A model generated the notes under the pieces. It was not told the origin of the DNA, searched no databases, and saw only the letters and a program-made list of their open reading frames with translations. Of a stretch of DNA of 33,641 nt, positions 30,651 through 33,641 are shown one piece after another (within the stretch, counting starts at the first letter, position 1; each line of letters begins with the position of its first letter). Where the stretch lies: assembly GCF_000775285.1 (NCBI RefSeq), contig NZ_JJML01000028.1, positions 1-33,641 of the forward strand, in the 5' to 3' direction. Source of the stretch: Neosynechococcus sphagnicola sy1 (lineage in GTDB: Bacteria; Cyanobacteriota; Cyanobacteriia; Neosynechococcales; Neosynechococcaceae). The position numbers and the translations under genes were made by a program.

Positions 30651-33641
30651 ATGAATGCTTCCCGACCTAAAAGCTGGTTGATCAAAGGCCTAGCGATGGT
30701 GTCGTTGGCGATCGCCTATTACCTGACAGCTGAGCTGGGACGACACCTGGCTTCGACACCACAATCTGTAACACCAGTGTGGCTCCCGGATGGGATTGCA
30801 TCGGCGGCAGTCTTGTTGCTGGGGTTCTGGATTTGTCCCGGCATCTGGCTAGGAGCGTTTCTCGCCAATGTCTGGGCATTTTGGGATGCATCCAGTATTG
30901 CAACCATTCTCGTTTCCCTGTTGAAAGCTAGCAGCATTGGGGTAGGCACTACCCTGGGAACCCTGATCGGGGCTTCTTTGTTACAACGGTTTCATAGAGA
31001 AGGGGAGTTGCTCAGCCGCCCACTGCATATTTTCCAATTCGTGGTCTTAACAGGTCTGACGGGGCCGATTGTCAATGCCACCGTCGGAGTCACCACCCTG
31101 ACAATAGCTGGAAATGTTCCCTGGTCAGCCTTTGCTACAAACTGGCTCACCTGGTGGATCTCGAATGTGGCAGGGATTCTGATTGTAACTCCGCTCCTGC
31201 TGAGTTGGGTGCCCCTGCTTGCCAGCCATCGATTTGCCATTCAGCAACTGAGTCTTCACTGGCTGCGCTCACCCAGGACTCCGTTGCATCGACCGGCTGC
31301 ATTTTTTTGGCAGTTTGGGGAAGCAATCTTGTTACTGGTGACCGCCGTGGCGGTGGCTCGGATCACACTTTGGAGTCCCCTGAGCATTAAATTTTTAGTC
31401 CTGCCGTTTCTGGTTTGGTCTGCATTTCGCTACGGGGTGCCCGGCGCTACGTTGGCAATTGCCCTGCTTTCAGCCATTGCGGTTGTGGCCACTGTCCATG
31501 GATTTGGCCCCTTTATCAACCGAGACTTCAATCTATCGCTCCTGATGCTGCAAGCATTTATTGGGGTGGTCGTCCTCACCACCCTGGTCTTGGCCGCAGC
31601 CATTACCCAGCAACGGAAAATAGAACGGAAGTTGCGGGAGCAAACTTACCAACTCGGTCTGACCCTTGAGTCGCTTCGAGAGTTAAAAGAACGGTTTGAA
31701 CTGTTTCTTCGAGCGTCTAATGATGGAGTTTGGGATTGGAACTTCGTCACTAACGAAATCTACTTTTCTCCTCGATGGAAGGAAATGATTGGTTATGGGG
31801 ATCACGAACTTCCCAACACCCTATCTTCTTGGTCAAAGGTGATCTTTTCAGAAGACTATGTCACTGCCCTGAAATTGGTCGAGGACTATAACGCGGGTCG
31901 GGTGTCTCAGTTCTTAACGACCCAGCGATTGCATCATCGCAATGGCTCGACGGTATACGTGTTGTCCCGAGCGATTCATATTAAAGATGCTCAGAATCAG
32001 GTGATTCGGATGGTAGGGGCTCATACTGATATCACCGATTTGTTAGAGATTCAACAAGAACTCCAGCGCTCTAAAACTGCCATCGAACAGCAATTTCAGC
32101 GGGCACTGCTGCTGAAGAAGATCACCCAGGAAATTCGCAAAAGTTTGGATGCAAACCAAATCTTTGCGATTGCTGCAACCCAGGTGGGGCAGGCGTTCCA
32201 AGTAAATCGTTGCTTAATCTATAGCTATACCAGCACGCCCACCCCTCAACTTCCACTGGTTGCCGAGTATTTGCAGCCAGGTTACTCATCCCTCCTGGGC
32301 CAGGAGATTCCCCTTGCTGGAAATCCTCATGCGATGACGCTGCTGGCACAGGATGAGGCGATCGCCTCGCCCGATGTCGATGCTGACCCGCTCCTGCACC
32401 CTGTTTCCTGGTTGTGTCAGCAGTTGGGTCTCCAGTCTATGTTGGCGGTGCGTACTTCTTACCAGGGACAGCCCAATGGTTTGATTGCCTTACACCAGTG
32501 CGATCGCCGTCACCTCTGGACAGCTGATGAAATTGAACTCCTGGAATCTGTGGCCACCCAGGTCGGGATTGCCCTGGCCCAGGCCTATCTTTTAGAGCAG
32601 GAACGTCAACAACGGGAGCAACTCACGTTGAAAAATGCAGCCTTGGAACAGGCAACCCAGGAGGCAGAAGCGGCAAATCGCGCCAAAAGCGAATTTTTAG
32701 CGATGATGAGCCATGAAATTCGTACCCCAATGAATGCGGTGATTGGCATGACTGGACTGCTCCTGGATATGCAACTCCCCCCCCGAGCAGCAAGACTTTG
32801 TGGAGACGATTCGCAGCAGCAGTGATGCCCTCTTGACCATCATCAACGATATTCTCGACTTCTCTAAGATTGAATCGGGGAAGCTGGAGTTGGAATCCTA
32901 CCCGCTTAATCTCCGCAATTGTGTGGAGGAATCCCTCGATTTCATTGCCTCCCAAGCCGTCACCAAGAAAATTGAACTGCTTTACTGGCTCGATCCCCAG
33001 ATCCCGGATGAAATTGTTGGCGATGTTACCCGTCTCCGCCAGATTTTAATTAATTTGCTCAATAATGCGGTGAAATTTACCAGCCAGGGAGAGGTGTTCC
33101 TCTCTGCCACCGTCGAGAAAATCACCCCTCAGGAAATCCCTGACCATCAGCTAGGTCTGGCTGAAGCATTGCCAGCCCCCAACCCCCAGGGCAGCTCTCC
33201 ATTGCAACTGCGCTTTGCGGTCAAGGATACGGGGATTGGTATTCCCCGCGATCGCCTGCAGCGGTTGTTCCAATCCTTTAGCCAGGTTGACTCCTCCATT
33301 ACACGAAAGTATGGCGGGACTGGGTTAGGACTCGCGATCAGTAAGCATCTCTGTGAAATGATGCAGGGAACCATTGGCGTTGAGAGCCAGGTTGGGCAGG
33401 GATCAACCTTCTGGTTCACCATTTTGACCCATGCTACCCCCGATCCAGATACCTCGGAGAGCGTCATTCCTCCCCTGGAACTAGCGGGTAAACGGTTGCT
33501 GATTGTGGATGCCAACACCACAAATTGCCAGATTCTGACGCTACAAACTCAATCCTGGGGAATGTTCCCTCAATCCGTTCACTCCGGCACAGAAGCCCTG
33601 GAACAGCTGAGTCAGCAGCCTGATTTTGACCTGTCAATTGT
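30651..33641 (+). CDS. MASE1-PAS-GAF hybrid histidine kinase (frame break; cut by window end)
   Basis: Domain order: a MASE1-type membrane sensor with about eight hydrophobic segments (residues ~10-310; [19 protein letters not shown] is typical), a PAS fold (~345-465; [18 protein letters not shown]), a GAF domain (~495-645), then HisKA with the phospho-accepting His688 in [16 protein letters not shown]. An eight-C run (32777-32784) breaks the frame; dropping one C gives [20 protein letters not shown]. HATPase_c follows with N box [16 protein letters not shown] and [10 protein letters not shown] receiver domain starts at [10 protein letters not shown] and is cut by the window end. Its second acidic residue is Ala (VDAN instead of VDDN), so this receiver may be degenerate. 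The GAF domain lacks an obvious bilin-binding Cys. The signal and target are unknown. Confidence 0.88.

Noticed and set aside
32130-32600. GAF domain as a bilin-binding cyanobacteriochrome
   Set aside because: The conserved Cys-His of chromophore-binding GAF domains is not visible; the Cys in LHQCDRRH is at a different, non-chromophore position.
1-33641. CRISPR arrays, prophage genes, rRNA genes or complete insertion sequences
   Set aside because: No regularly spaced repeats, phage structural genes, rRNA motifs or transposase genes were seen on either strand.

Overview
The window is a piece of a cyanobacterial chromosome. The HIP1 octamer GCGATCGC recurs from about 2.66 kb to the end, and several genes are of cyanobacterial type: a DesC-type acyl-lipid desaturase, a DUF3531 protein, a secreted TPR protein and a MASE1/PAS/GAF hybrid kinase. 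Genus cannot be told from sequence alone.

Region 1 (1-2440) looks acquired. It is AT-rich, has no GCGATCGC octamer, and holds a two-gene operon on the minus strand: a DUF262 (ParB-like fold) protein whose stop overlaps the start of a HEPN-family RNase with an intact RxxxxH motif. The operon lies between two imperfect palindromes that resemble integron attC sites in the same orientation, so it may be a cassette carrying a defence or toxin-antitoxin-like module.

Region 2 (2495-13674) is a plus-strand polysaccharide or glycoconjugate cluster. It holds three tightly packed GT4 glycosyltransferases, a SAM methyltransferase, an AsnB-type amidotransferase, a PglA-like GT4 enzyme, a small PglC-like phosphoglycosyl transferase, a FemAB/BioF2-type acyltransferase, a DegT-type sugar aminotransferase and a second methyltransferase. 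Many junctions overlap by 1-4 bases, as expected in an operon. The second half resembles bacillosamine-type initiation modules (PglC/D/E, EpsL/M/N). Flippase, polymerase and export genes are not in view.

Region 3 (13740-33641) is mostly core genome: an uncharacterised GNAT-like protein, hisA, a small coiled-coil protein, a HEAT-repeat protein, an intronless tRNA-Leu(UAA), a GT2 glycosyltransferase, desC, a methionine gamma-lyase-family protein, a Pro-rich orphan, an ABC ATPase coupled to rsmG, TPR and DUF3531 proteins, a four-carbon acid sugar kinase with its dehydrogenase partner, a divergent infC that seems to start at ATC, an SDR, and a hybrid histidine kinase cut by the window end.

Nine frame breaks in eight otherwise intact genes are all single-base excesses in or beside homopolymer runs of 6-10. 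Removing one base restores a conserved motif or continuous frame each time. This pattern points to sequencing or assembly error rather than gene decay, so these genes are annotated here as single reading units spanning the break.
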